DNA from: Nannocystis exedens
Lineage (GTDB): Bacteria > Myxococcota_A > Polyangia > Nannocystales > Nannocystaceae
Assembly (NCBI RefSeq): GCF_002343915.1
Contig: NZ_NETK01000001.1
Span: 5,346,001 to 5,410,000 of the forward strand
DNA length: 64,000 nt
Direction: 5' to 3'
The translations under genes and the position numbers were made by a program. This document shows positions 27,401 to 34,850 of this stretch, piece by piece. Under the pieces are notes generated by a model, which saw only the letters and a list, made by a program, of their open reading frames with translations, was not told where the DNA came from and made no database searches. How positions within the stretch are numbered: the first letter of the stretch is position 1; every line of letters starts with the position of its first letter.

Positions 27401-27881
27401 GGACCACCGCGAAGGTGTCCTCGGAGACATGTACGTAGAGGAAGAGCGCGACCAACTCGACGGCGGCGACGGCGGTGGCGAGCCAGAAGCGCGGGTCTTC
27501 CGGGGCGCCGAGGCGCGGGGCCAGCCGCTCGACGGCGACCACCACGGCGACGGCGAACACCAGCCCCGCGGGCAGCGCCACGACCAGCGCCGACGACTGG
27601 AAGCCGAGGATCAGCGCGGTCAGCAGCAGCAGCGGGGCGCTCAGGACCAGCGCCGCGACCCGTCGCAGGCGGCGGACCGTCAGCCCGCCGGCGGGCAGCA
27701 CGGCCCCGAGCAGGTCGAGGGCGACGAAGCCGGCGACGAGGAAGGCGGCGCCGCCGAACAAGAACAGCCCGAGCACGGGCGAGCTCAAACCGTCGGGGGC
27801 GACGAGGCACGCGAGCGCCACGGCGGTGGCGAGCGACGCCGACAATCGAACTTTCGAGGTCGTCTGGGCGATAGAGAACAT
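24366..27881 (-). CDS. Membrane / sulfatase-type / PhoD phosphatase fusion protein
   Basis: A 1171-residue protein starting at ATG 27881. Residues 1-300 hold about nine hydrophobic segments. Residues about 343-700 are a sulfatase/alkaline-phosphatase-superfamily domain: N-I-L-L-I-S-V-D-A-L-R-A-D, F-D-P-H-E-S, V-A-D-H-G-E and G-R-W-K-L-I-R-D. At the nucleophile site it reads A-P-G-S-R-T, so the Cys needed for formylglycine is absent and Ser394 is the likely nucleophile, as in phospho- or phosphoglycerol-transfer relatives. A fibronectin-like segment (about 730-838) follows, then a PhoD-type metallophosphatase (about 845-1110): L-M-L-G-D-T-M-Y-A-D, I-W-D-D-H-E-I-S-N-N, S-G-D-Y-H-L-A-W-H. The catalytic parts should face the periplasm. 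I know of no standard family with this layout. Confidence 0.88.
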   Translation of the reverse strand: MFSIAQTTSKVRLSASLATAVALACLVAPDGLSSPVLGLFLFGGAAFLVAGFVALDLLGAVLPAGGLTVRRLRRVAALVLSAPLLLLTALILGFQSSALVVALPAGLVFAVAVVVAVERLAPRLGAPEDPRFWLATAVAAVELVALFLYVHVSEDTFAVVRPGTERLHAVLWFGTWAASLALLLPWGARVASRAGAAPPSRWWTAWSGLAALVGLGFMVADRRFMVGLYPAVHLWLQLVAVLSLDAALSRGLALAQLERRRLAPATIRKLTRAGGLALALVAAAAAGFAVVAFGGYASDRGFRAQVGESTVGTSMMRFLRRGEGRTRGHLKELDHPLYHDVPPPQNDWNILLISVDALRADALPDPDEADKRAAPRLSALGAQCADFRRAYAPGSRTAIGMGALMLGRYSAHIQWDLWMWDGKLINPNKATAADIRGLTNGVQYTTIPQIPPEGNLAQRMKAAGLRTLATPWDGYSRFFRKDAGFDPGFDEYTDFNPMSFREPASPKVLPIALQQLDKAKGVRFFQWVHLFDPHESGGDRERYAELVQEMDAALGDFLDGLEQRGLRDKTAIFLVADHGEALGDHRNATHGTSLYEEQVRVPMMICLPGRKGQVFRQPVSTLDATATMLALAGGDLTGIDGVNLLPLIEDGTYPAERPVFTELHRYMSNQAQRTTDLQAVINGRWKLIRDLKNDTVQLFDLENDPKEEQSALSSRPDVADDLEDLLDALNADRAKPKPPKPLFAAKPAAFEPGQDSVILWARSTLPASIHFELAKNARFKDALATTAREVTPEGDHVRVVDVTGLDPGTRYWYRAVLTHEGERLVSDTASFTTAPDKPRNVKLAWSADLLADNAPFQIFGPLKREKPDVFLMLGDTMYADIPKKNKGKDLKTYRARHKLVRRDENLQSFLASTATAAIWDDHEISNNAHRETENLAVARQVFREQWPVRSADPEDVGLYRSFRPAPQVEVFILDVRSFRDLPGRNRTMLGEAQKEWFITSLKSSTARTKIVVTSVPMFAPFGQDSWNAFPDERDELRTVFASEPPGTVFVLSGDYHLAWHLVDQETGIHELIAGPLDAWVFEDMLPQHMTDVAKRGGFAITDGPNYGVLEVKQDGSVVVRYHDVKGKQKYRAVLTGPDEVPAPGAAKEPPAAPERAVTGSSAASAGTGPTR
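27416..27431. repeat. Dispersed GTCC/GGAC palindrome, copy inside a gene
   Basis: TGTCCTCGGAGACATG, within the membrane region of the sulfatase/PhoD gene. Confidence 0.4.
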
Positions 27882-28316
27882 GGCGGTCGGCGAGTCCGCG
27901 GCGAAAGATCCGCAGGCAAAGTCAAGTCAAGTCAGGTGCGCCGATTCGCGGGCGAGCGCAGCTTCGAGGTCCCACGCCGGCGCGGTCGCGGGCTGCTGCG
28001 CGCTCAGACACGCGATCGCTCGATCGCCCGCGAGACCGCCATACGAATTGTCAGTAAGGTGAAGTTAAGTGGCATTTCTCGTGAGGCTACCCGGGCTGCC
28101 GTCGCAGTCAAGGCAAATCCCGCCGGCGCACGCCCCCCGCTCGGGCCGGGCCCGAGGCGACCCGGCGCGATCGACCGCGCGGAGTTCCGGTGTCCCCAGG
28201 CGCGCGGGAGGAGCCGAGACGGGATGCGCGAAACCGCGCGAGGCCGCCGCGGCGCTGCCAATGGTGAGACCGGGCAATGTCGACAGCGCCGCGCCTATGT
28301 GCATTGTGGCGAGCGC
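27882..28316. other. Gene-free 435-base stretch
   Basis: Between two leftward genes. No convincing gene. It holds three direct copies of GTCAA/G (27921-27935) and an AT-rich patch near 28037-28080 that is a plausible promoter or regulatory area. The upstream promoter of the sulfatase/PhoD gene should lie here. Confidence 0.5.
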
Positions 28317-28826
28317 TCACGCCAGCGCGTATGCGTCGAGTCCGAGGGCCGCGACCACGTGCTCGACGGCGGCGTCGCCGGCGAGCTGCGCGGTGTCGAC
28401 GACGACCCGCGGCGCGGCCAGCCACGGCTCGAATTCACGGACCTCGACGTCGCGCCAGGCGGGCAGGACGTGACCGGCGATGTCGGCGACGCGGGCCTCG
28501 ACGCGGCGCCGGTGCTCGTGGCGATCGCCGCAGACGACCTCGACGTCGCGGCAGGCGACGCCGGCGGCGTGCGAGGCCGTGTGGGTGGCGGCGATCGGGT
28601 CGACCGCGTCGGCGAGGTCGGAGAAGCCGCCCGCGAGCAGATCGCCGGCGTGGGCGCGGGCGACGGCGTAGCCGCGTCCGTGGAGGTCGGCCGCGGGCAA
28701 ACCGTCGCGCACCAGCGCCTGCTCGATGGTGTCGATGCGCAGGTGGACGCCGCCGGTCCGCGCGGCCAGAGCCCGCGCGAGGGTGGTCTTGCCGACGCCG
28801 GGGAGCCCCGAGAGCGCGATGAGCAC
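28317..28826 (-). CDS. P-loop kinase (AAA_33 / zeta-toxin-like fold)
   Basis: About 169 residues from GTG 28826, which gives the typical start M-L-I-A-L-S-G-L-P-G-V-G-K-T-T. The frame is open to a GTG at 28934 that would add 36 Ala/Arg-rich residues of doubtful value. Walker A is G-L-P-G-V-G-K-T-T. The lid and base regions H-L-R-I-D-T-I-E, A-D-A-V-D-P-I-A-A-T and C-G-D-R-H-E-H-R-R-R-V are those of small nucleoside/antibiotic-kinase-like ATPases. The C-terminal E-F-E-P-W ... V-V-D-T is conserved in the group. It is a soluble small-molecule kinase of unknown substrate; there is no antitoxin partner, so a toxin role is unlikely. Confidence 0.85.
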   Translation of the reverse strand: MLIALSGLPGVGKTTLARALAARTGGVHLRIDTIEQALVRDGLPAADLHGRGYAVARAHAGDLLAGGFSDLADAVDPIAATHTASHAAGVACRDVEVVCGDRHEHRRRVEARVADIAGHVLPAWRDVEVREFEPWLAAPRVVVDTAQLAGDAAVEHVVAALGLDAYALA

Positions 28827-29020
28827 GCGGCGCGGGGTGCCATGATTCGCGCCGACCCGAACGGCGGCGGACCTCGGCGCGGCCCGCCGAGCGGCCCCGA
28901 CGAGGCCTTGCAGGCGAAGCGCGATTCCGCGCACACGATATTCACTCCAGAGCCGACCTGTACAACGTTCGACTTCGAACTTGACGCCCAGCGCCGATCG
29001 CGTTAGCCCGCAAACACCGC

Positions 29021-29368
29021 ATGGCCGAGATGCCCCGAGAGCTGTTCTCCGCGACCTCCGCCGAGGGTGACCCGCTGTCGCCGGGCGCCAAGGTCGTGCT
29101 CGCGTACCTCTGGACGTTCGTCGACGCGAACCTGGCCGCGACCTACCGCAACCGCAAGGGCCCGGCCAAGGCGCCGCGGGTGATCTGCGACCCCGAGGAG
29201 ATCGGCAAGGTGTTCCAGATCGACGCGGAGGCGGTCCGCCGCCACCTGCGCGCGCTCAAGGACGCCGGCTACGCGGTCCACCACCAGGACGACGCCGACA
29301 GCTCGCTGGCCCTGCTCGACGGCAAGCATCGCGACGAATATTTGAAGGTGTTCGGGCCCAAGGCCTGA
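29021..29368 (+). CDS. Small winged-helix-like protein
   Basis: A 115-residue protein (or 112 from ATG 29030). The segment E-E-I-G-K-V-F-Q-I-D-A-E-A-V-R-R-H-L-R-A-L-K-D-A-G-Y-A-V reads as a helix-turn-helix with a recognition helix and wing, as in MarR/DprA-C-like domains. The first half (G-A-K-V-V-L-A-Y-L-W-T-F-V) also resembles the first helices of such folds. I do not recognise the specific family. It is divergent from the kinase gene and convergent with the acetyltransferase gene. Confidence 0.7.
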   Translation: MAEMPRELFSATSAEGDPLSPGAKVVLAYLWTFVDANLAATYRNRKGPAKAPRVICDPEEIGKVFQIDAEAVRRHLRALKDAGYAVHHQDDADSSLALLDGKHRDEYLKVFGPKA

Positions 29369-29450
29369 GCGCGGCGGATCGTCTGCGAGGAGGGTGCGGT
29401 GATTCGCAGGCGGCGTTCGCCGCGTTGCGGACATGGATGTGATGGCGCTC

Positions 29451-29476
29451 GGGGCATGTCCGAAAGGACATGCCCC
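29451..29476. terminator. Strong GAAA-loop hairpin between convergent genes
   Basis: Arms GGGGCATGTCC and GGACATGCCCC, 11 perfect base pairs, around a GAAA loop, which is a stable GNRA tetraloop. It lies between the ends of the winged-helix gene (29368) and the leftward acetyltransferase gene (29479), where a two-way terminator would be expected; there is no T-run on either side. It contains the dispersed ATGTCC-N4-GGACAT palindrome. Confidence 0.65.
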
Positions 29477-29478
29477 GC

Positions 29479-30027
29479 TCAGGCCGGGTGCTCGGCGAGC
29501 CAGCTCGCGGCGTCGCGGGTGAAGAAGGCCAGCGGGTCGCTGCCGTAGGCGGGGAAGTGGCGCTCGCCGTCGCGGCGGAGGCCGATCTTCAGCAGCACGT
29601 GCTGGGAGTCGACGTGCGGCAGGTCGGTGATCGCGGAGATCTGCGGCAGCCCGAGCTCGCCAAAGCCGTAACGCAGCAGCCGCGCGGCCATCTCGGTGGC
29701 GTAGCCGCGGCCCCAGTACTCGGGGTAGAGCAGGTAGCCGACCTGGATGACCGTGTCGTCGCGGATGTGATTCAATAGGTGCATGCCGACCGGCGCGCCG
29801 GTGGCTCGCTCGCTGGTCAGCCAGATGCCGAGCCCCGGGTGCTGGTCGTAGTAGGCGAGGATCCGCTCGCGCAGCATCGCCTCGGTCTTGCTCCGCTCGT
29901 GCACGCCGCCGGCGAAGCGCATGACCCGGCGGTCGGAGTGCAGGCGCACCAGCAGGTCGAGGTCGTCGGCGGTGTAGCGGCGCAGCACCAGGCGCTCGGA
30001 GGTCAGCGTGTCGTGCGGGGCTCTCAT
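29479..30027 (-). CDS. GNAT-family N-acetyltransferase
   Basis: A 182-residue protein from ATG 30027 (the frame remains open far upstream but reads as noise). It starts T-S-E-R-L-V-L-R-R-Y-T-A-D-D, the usual RimJ/RimL-type opening. The acetyl-CoA site follows: I-Q-V-G-Y-L-L-Y-P-E-Y-W-G-R-G-Y-A-T-E, then the C-terminal N/H-x-x-S strand region (D-S-Q-H-V-L-L-K-I-G-L-R). Members acetylate protein N-termini or small amines. It stands alone, with its stop just past a strong hairpin. Confidence 0.9.
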   Translation of the reverse strand: MRAPHDTLTSERLVLRRYTADDLDLLVRLHSDRRVMRFAGGVHERSKTEAMLRERILAYYDQHPGLGIWLTSERATGAPVGMHLLNHIRDDTVIQVGYLLYPEYWGRGYATEMAARLLRYGFGELGLPQISAITDLPHVDSQHVLLKIGLRRDGERHFPAYGSDPLAFFTRDAASWLAEHPA

Positions 30028-30149
30028 GACCGCAGCACGGTAACACGCGGCGCGCGGCGAGCCGACCGGTGCAGCCGGCCGCCGTGAGGTGCGGGCCGAG
30101 GGATGCGGGCCATGGCCGCGAGGATGTTTGCGGCGCGCCCGCCGGGCCG

Positions 30150-31106
30150 TCACGCGCGGCGCAGCAGCAGCGCGGCGAAGTTCTGGCCGCAGCCGAACCC
30201 CATCAGCACCACGTGGCGGCTCTGCAGCGCGCGGGCGTGCAGCGACAGGACGATCGCCGAGGTCGCCAGGGTGCAGTTGCCCAGCGCCTCGACCACGCTC
30301 GGCAGCTCGGCCGGGGAGAGCGCGCGCTGCCAGGCCTCGAGGACCGGGCGGTTGGGCTGGTGGGTGACGAGCGCGACCTCGGCCGGCGACAGCCCGTGGC
30401 GCGCCAGCAGGGCGGTCCACAGCCGCGAAGGCGCCGCGGTCGACAGCTCGGCGTAGACGCGGCGGGCGGCGGCCTCGAACACGAAGGTCGGTCGCGGGTC
30501 GGTGCCGGGCTCGGCGTGTTTCGGCCGACGGACCTGGACCGTCATCGCTTCGTGCAGCTCGCCGTGGGTCTCGCCGAGCTCGTCGACGAAGCGGAGGGAC
30601 CCGCCGCGGCCGACCACCACCGCGCCCGCGCCGTCGCCGATCCCGAACGCCCCGGCGTCGGCGTAATCGACCAGGCGGCTCCAGCCGGCGGCGACCACCA
30701 CCAGCGCGCGCTCGCAGCGGCCGGCGGCGACCGCCTCGCACGCGCTCGTCAGCGCGACCACGAAGTTGGTGAAGTCGGAGTGGATCGGCACCACCGTCGC
30801 GTCGCGACGCAGGCCGAGCTCGGCGTGCAGCGCGAACAGGCCGCTCGGCAGCAGGTGCTCGGACGGCGACACCGCGCCGTACAGGCGATCGATCGCGCCC
30901 GCGGCGACGCCCGCGTCGGCCAGGGCGGCCCGGGCCGCCCGCAGGCCCAGGTCCTCGACGCGCTCGCCCGCGGCCAGCACCCGGCGCTCGCGGAACCCGG
31001 TGAACGGCCCGGCGGGCGGCAGCGCGGCGAACAGCGGGTCGTCATTGTGACGGACGGTGTCGGGCAGCGCGTGACCGAAGCCGAGGATGCCGACATCGGT
31101 GATCAC
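30150..31106 (-). CDS. KAS III (FabH)-like protein lacking the active-site Cys
   Basis: A 318-residue protein from GTG 31106, with an A-G-G-T site upstream and a GTGA overlap with a short upstream frame. The thiolase fold is clear: the start V-I-T-D-V-G-I-L-G-F-G-H-A-L-P, the G-D-G-A-G-A-V-V-V-G loop, the catalytic His in V-T-H-Q-P-N-R and the catalytic Asn in G-N-C-T-L-A-T-S. At the nucleophile position, where FabH has C-A-G-F, this protein reads H-S-D-F-T-N-F, so the catalytic Cys is missing. It may be a non-condensing acyltransferase or a scaffold; this is an inference. It follows the ThDP enzyme gene in what was probably a directly coupled operon. Confidence 0.82.
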   Translation of the reverse strand: MITDVGILGFGHALPDTVRHNDDPLFAALPPAGPFTGFRERRVLAAGERVEDLGLRAARAALADAGVAAGAIDRLYGAVSPSEHLLPSGLFALHAELGLRRDATVVPIHSDFTNFVVALTSACEAVAAGRCERALVVVAAGWSRLVDYADAGAFGIGDGAGAVVVGRGGSLRFVDELGETHGELHEAMTVQVRRPKHAEPGTDPRPTFVFEAAARRVYAELSTAAPSRLWTALLARHGLSPAEVALVTHQPNRPVLEAWQRALSPAELPSVVEALGNCTLATSAIVLSLHARALQSRHVVLMGFGCGQNFAALLLRRA

Positions 31107-31310
31107 GCTGCACCTGCCGGGTCGGGCGTGCAGAGGGTGCCGAAACAAATCTCGAGGTCGTGGAATTCGATGTCGGGGATCACGTGGCGCCTGTCGGGCC
31201 GAGCACGCAAAGGGTGCCGGAGAAGAATTGCCGGCGGTCGGGAAAGTTCGACGTCGGTGATCACGCCGCACCTGCCGGGCCGGGCGACCGATCGGTACCG
31301 AAGAACTCCG
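31093..31310. repeat. Degenerate triplicated gene junction (units of 77 and 81 bases)
   Basis: Reading leftward, the sequence (G/C)GGCAGGTGC(G/A)GC-GTGATC-(A/C)CCGA occurs three times, with GTGATC at 31264, 31183 and 31106. Each copy has the last 15 or so codons of the ThDP gene followed by the first 5 of the KAS III-like gene. Copies have diverged, so the event is not recent. Confidence 0.75.
31103..31264 (-). CDS. 53-residue frame created by junction duplication
   Basis: A 53-residue open frame from GTG 31264 to TGA 31103. Its GTG overlaps the ThDP gene's stop as GTGA, and its own stop overlaps the KAS III-like start as GTGA. Its N-terminus V-I-T-D-V matches the start of the KAS III-like protein, and its C-terminus G-T-L-C-T-P-D-P-A-G-A-A matches the end of the ThDP protein (G-T-D-R-S-P-G-P-A-G-A-A). 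It is best read as a by-product of repeated duplication of the gene junction that kept translation coupled; whether a peptide is made is unknown. Confidence 0.4.
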   Translation of the reverse strand: MITDVELSRPPAILLRHPLRARPDRRHVIPDIEFHDLEICFGTLCTPDPAGAA

Positions 31311-32997
31311 CCACCGCGCGGGCGCGGCGGGCCAGCGTCGGCGCCATGACGGTCGGGTCGACGCGGACGTTGATCACGGTCGGGCGGTCGCCGGCGAGGG
31401 CCTGGCGCAGAGCCGCGCGCAGGGACGGCACGTCGTCGACCTCGACGCCGACGGCCCCGAACCCGCGCGCCACCGCGGCCGCGTCGATCCGGTGGCGGAA
31501 GCCGTAGAAGCCGGCGTCGCCGCCGAACGCCAGCTGCTCGCCCTGCTGGATCATCCCGTGGCCGGCGTTGTCGAGCACCACCCACGTCACCGGCACGCCG
31601 AGCTCGACGGCGGTGTGGACCTCGAAGCCGTGCATGGCGAACGCCGCGTCGCCGGTGAGCGCCACGGCGCGCCGCCTCGGGGCCGCCAGCGCCGCGCCGA
31701 TCACCCCCGCGACCGCGCTGCCCATCGCCGCCAGGCCCATGTCGCTGAAGTACGTGCCCGGCCGGCGCGCCTCGAAGTGATGGCCGGCCCACAGGTTCGA
31801 GTTGCCGGTGTCGACGAACAGGAGCCCGTCGTCGGGCAGGGCCGCGCGCAGCTCGGTGATCACCCGCGGCGGCGAGAGCGGCGAGGCCTCGGAGACGCGC
31901 TGCTCCGCCTGCTCCCACCGCGGCACCTCGCGCGTGAGGTTCACCAGCGCCTCCGGGGCCGTTCGCGGCGGACCGGGGGGGAGCGCCTCGGTGATCGCGT
32001 CGAGGGTCGCGCGCGCGTCGCCGACGAGGCCGAGCGTCACTGGATAATTCTTGCCGAGCTGCAATGGGTCGACGTCGATCTGCAAGAACGCACCCGGCGC
32101 GCGCAGCCGCTGGCTCCACGCGCTCGAGGCGAACTCGCCGAGGCTCGAGCCGATCACGAGGATCACGTCGTCGTCCTCGAGGTAGCGGTCGGACCGGGCG
32201 TGGCCGCCCATCCCGAACACGCCGAGCGACAGCGGGTGATCCTCGGGGAACACCGACTTGCCCTTCGGCGAGGTCACCACCGGCGCCTGCAGCCGCTCGG
32301 CCAGTCGCAGCAGCGCCGCCTCGGCCCGGGCGAGCGCGACTCCGTGGCCGGCGAACAGCGTCGGCCGCCGCGCGCCGGCCAGCAGCCGCGCGGCCTGTTC
32401 GATGTCCTCGGCGCGGGCCATCGACAGGCACGGCGGGCGGTAGCTGGCCGGCTCGCGCACCTCGTACGGCACCTTCACGCGCGCGAGGTCGGCGGGGATG
32501 TTGAGGTGGACCGGCCCGGGGCGGCCGGTGGTCGCCGTGCGCAGCGCGTGTCGCAGCATTCGCATGCCCATCTGCGCCGTCACGACCATCGCCGACAGCT
32601 TCGTGACCGGTCGCAAGATCTCCACGACGTCGACCCCGTGCCAGGTGCTCTCCTGAATCGCGCCGAGGCCGAACATCCCGGTCGCCACCTGCCCCGTGAG
32701 GTAGAGGACCGGCAGCGAGTCGGCGTGGGCCGAGGCCACGCCCGTCAGCGCGTTGGTGGCCCCCGGCCCCGAGGTGACGCAGCAGACGGCCGGCTCGCCG
32801 CGGACCCGCGCGTGGGCGTTGGCCATGAAGGCCGCGCCCGCCTCGTGGCGCGCCAGGACGAAGCGCATGCGCCCTCGGGCCTTCAGCGCCTCGAACAACG
32901 CGCTGAGCGGGCCGCCCGGGACCCCGAAGACGTGGGTGACCCCCTCGAGCTCGAGCTGCTCGAGGAGCTGATGAATGAGCGGAGCATCGGTGGCCAT
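31261..32997 (-). CDS. ThDP-dependent enzyme, acetolactate synthase-like
   Basis: A 578-residue protein from ATG 32997, which gives the normal family length; an ATG at 33102 would add 35 residues of low quality. The three domains are in order. The N-terminal part has F-G-V-P-G-G and the catalytic Glu in A-R-H-E-A-G-A-A-F-M-A. The middle FAD/DHS-like domain has I-L-V-I-G-S-S-L-G-E. The C-terminal part has the ThDP-Mg motif G-D-A-A-F followed about 25 residues later by D-N. The family covers acetolactate synthase, oxalyl-CoA and benzoylformate decarboxylases and similar enzymes; the exact substrate is not clear, and no small regulatory subunit gene is adjacent. It is upstream of the KAS III-like gene. 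Confidence 0.9.
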   Translation of the reverse strand: MATDAPLIHQLLEQLELEGVTHVFGVPGGPLSALFEALKARGRMRFVLARHEAGAAFMANAHARVRGEPAVCCVTSGPGATNALTGVASAHADSLPVLYLTGQVATGMFGLGAIQESTWHGVDVVEILRPVTKLSAMVVTAQMGMRMLRHALRTATTGRPGPVHLNIPADLARVKVPYEVREPASYRPPCLSMARAEDIEQAARLLAGARRPTLFAGHGVALARAEAALLRLAERLQAPVVTSPKGKSVFPEDHPLSLGVFGMGGHARSDRYLEDDDVILVIGSSLGEFASSAWSQRLRAPGAFLQIDVDPLQLGKNYPVTLGLVGDARATLDAITEALPPGPPRTAPEALVNLTREVPRWEQAEQRVSEASPLSPPRVITELRAALPDDGLLFVDTGNSNLWAGHHFEARRPGTYFSDMGLAAMGSAVAGVIGAALAAPRRRAVALTGDAAFAMHGFEVHTAVELGVPVTWVVLDNAGHGMIQQGEQLAFGGDAGFYGFRHRIDAAAVARGFGAVGVEVDDVPSLRAALRQALAGDRPTVINVRVDPTVMAPTLARRARAVAEFFGTDRSPGPAGAA

Positions 32998-33243
32998 CGC
33001 CTGAGTCTGTGGCCGGCGCCCGGCGATCAATTGATCGGGCGCGCTTGCGCGCGTCAGGCGACGGGCGTCGCCCTCCGGATCTGTCTCTTGGACCAGCTTC
33101 ATCGCGGAGCGCGCGGCCGGAGCGCTTTCAGCGTTCTGCGGCGCGCGAGGGCCCCCGCCGGCGGCACGGACGATTTTTTCGGCGACTCGACAATTGATCC
33201 GCCGACCGGTGGAACCTGGAGGTGACGACCAGGAAAAACTGCG

Positions 33244-33900
33244 ATGTCCGCCTCCCGACTGCTGTTCACCTATTTTCTTCTATCCACCGCGCTGCTCCCC
33301 GCCTGCGACGACGAGCCGGCCGATCCGCCGAGCGAGCGAGTGCGCGAGCGAGCGAGAGAGCGGGCGAGGTCGCTCGCCACCGTGCGGGAGCTGGCGACCG
33401 CGAAGGCCGACCGCGGCGTCGCCGAACGGCTCGCCGCCGGGCGATGGCTCCGGGTCGACGCCGCCGTGCCGCCCGACACCGACCAGTCGCGCCACGTGCT
33501 GCTCGCCGGCGAGCTCACCGAGGTGCCCGCGACGTACGAGGCCCTGAAGCAGGACCACGGCGAGCGCGTGGAACAGGAGATCATGCTCGGCGGCGAGGAT
33601 GCCACGCGTCCGGTCGTGTTCCGCGACGTGGTCGAGGGCACCCATACGGCCTGCGTCGCGGTCAGTGGCCCTGCCAGCGCCGAGGACCGCGCGCTGCTCG
33701 AGCGGGCCGCCGCCCTCTTCGAGGCCGACGGTCCCCAGCCGCTCAACGCCGAGAAGCTGCAGGCCGCCCTGGCCGCGGCGCAGGCCGAGACCGGGCACAA
33801 GCCGAAGCGCACCGACTGGGACCCACGCCCGCTCCGCTGCCGCCGCGTCGACGTCGACGCGCGTCCCGAGAGCCGGATCGCGGCATTCGAGCCGGCGTGA
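33244..33900 (+). CDS. Lipoprotein of unknown function
   Basis: A 218-residue protein with a lipoprotein signal, F-L-L-S-T-A-L-L-P-A-C (lipid Cys21). A charged stretch follows (E-R-V-R-E-R-A-R-E-R-A-R) that should form a helix or coiled coil, then a compact domain with few recognisable features (E-R-L-A-A-G-R-W-L-R-V, H-V-L-L-A-G-E-L-T-E-V). It lacks the Thr-rich linker of the other lipoproteins in the window. It is divergent from the ThDP enzyme gene; no family is recognised. Confidence 0.75.
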   Translation: MSASRLLFTYFLLSTALLPACDDEPADPPSERVRERARERARSLATVRELATAKADRGVAERLAAGRWLRVDAAVPPDTDQSRHVLLAGELTEVPATYEALKQDHGERVEQEIMLGGEDATRPVVFRDVVEGTHTACVAVSGPASAEDRALLERAAALFEADGPQPLNAEKLQAALAAAQAETGHKPKRTDWDPRPLRCRRVDVDARPESRIAAFEPA

Positions 33901-34147
33901 AAGCGGCGAGCGGTGCCGGTCGCGAAAGCGCGGCCAGCCTGTGCTGTGATTACCGCGAAAGCGGCGGAGAAGAAGGGCTCGCCGTGCAGCGGCGGCCGCG
34001 CCAATCATTCGAACGGTGGCGCTATCGAATGTCGTGCCCGTGAGAGCGGGTACGCCTGGAATGACGAATGGGTCGCGGAGACGGAGACGCCGTGATCGAC
34101 GAGCGGCGCTCGTACGTGGCCATCACGGCGAACGCGCCGGGCTCTCG

Positions 34148-34594
34148 TCATGGCGCGACCCGCTCGCTCGCCGGCGCTTCTTCCCGCCGCTGCGATGCCG
34201 GCGCCGGCTTGTCGTGAATGTCCGCGAGGACAGCCCAGACGAGAATCGCGAGCCCCGCGATCGGCCACACCAGGTCGGAGCCGAACCAGACGCTCACGGG
34301 CCCGCCGAGGCACAGCGCGACGGCGAGGAGCCCGATCAGCGCCTCGCGGGCGGATCCACGGGCGAAGATGCCGTGACAGATCGCCGCCAGGCCCAGCGCT
34401 ACCGCAGCGACGCCCAGCCCAGCCGCTGCGAGGAGCAAGGCGCCGAAGACGATCTTCGCCACGACGCCGAACAGGAGCGGCACCGGCTGCGCCATCATGC
34501 CCGCGAGGAGCAGGGCGGCGCACACGTAGGCGAGCCCGCACCAGCGCAGCGCGAGGGTGCCGAGGCGGCGAGGCGCGGGATCGGTGTCGCTCAT
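34148..34594 (-). CDS. Small membrane protein, four predicted segments
   Basis: A 148-residue protein from ATG 34594 (M-S-D-T-D-P). The frame is open to 34693 but the upstream residues look random. Four hydrophobic segments follow: L-A-Y-V-C-A-A-L-L-L-A-G-M-M, V-V-A-K-I-V-F-G-A-L-L-L-A-A-A, A-L-I-G-L-L-A-V-A-L-C-L-G-G and V-W-P-I-A-G-L-A-I-L-V-W-A-V-L. A charged tail ends it. No family is recognised. A copy of the dispersed palindrome (34218-34232) lies inside the last segment's coding. It is divergent from the tandem kinase gene. Confidence 0.75.
   Translation of the reverse strand: MSDTDPAPRRLGTLALRWCGLAYVCAALLLAGMMAQPVPLLFGVVAKIVFGALLLAAAGLGVAAVALGLAAICHGIFARGSAREALIGLLAVALCLGGPVSVWFGSDLVWPIAGLAILVWAVLADIHDKPAPASQRREEAPASERVAP
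34218..34232. repeat. Dispersed GTCC/GGAC palindrome, copy inside a gene
   Basis: ATGTCC-GCGA-GGACA within the small membrane-protein gene. Confidence 0.5.
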
Positions 34595-34710
34595 GGCGGG
34601 TGGCGTGATTCGCGACAGCGCTTCTGCTGGGGCGCGAGCGACGCCGCGCGGGCTGAGCCGCTGACCAGCGCATTGTCGCAGACAAGTCGCCATCGTTCAA
34701 AGCGATGCCG

Positions 34711-34730
34711 ACCTGACCTTTCAAACATGT
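34711..34730 (-). repeat. Dispersed palindrome, degenerate copy
   Basis: On the minus strand ACATGTTTGAAAGGTCAGGT, followed by CGGC as in the copy at 60549. It lies in the gap between the divergent membrane-protein and tandem-kinase genes, so it could also be regulatory. Confidence 0.45.
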
Positions 34731-34850
34731 TCGGCTGCCATGCTCTATTCTCTTGCTGCTCTCTCCGCCGACTTGGCCGAACGTGCATGAGGGTGTGTTC
34801 GGGTCGCAAACATGACCTGGAGTGAGGCTCATCTGGCACCCTGAGCCGCG

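Noticed and set aside
28317-28826. Zeta-type toxin
   Set aside because: The fold is similar, but no antitoxin gene is next to it and the closest pattern is the small-molecule kinase group.
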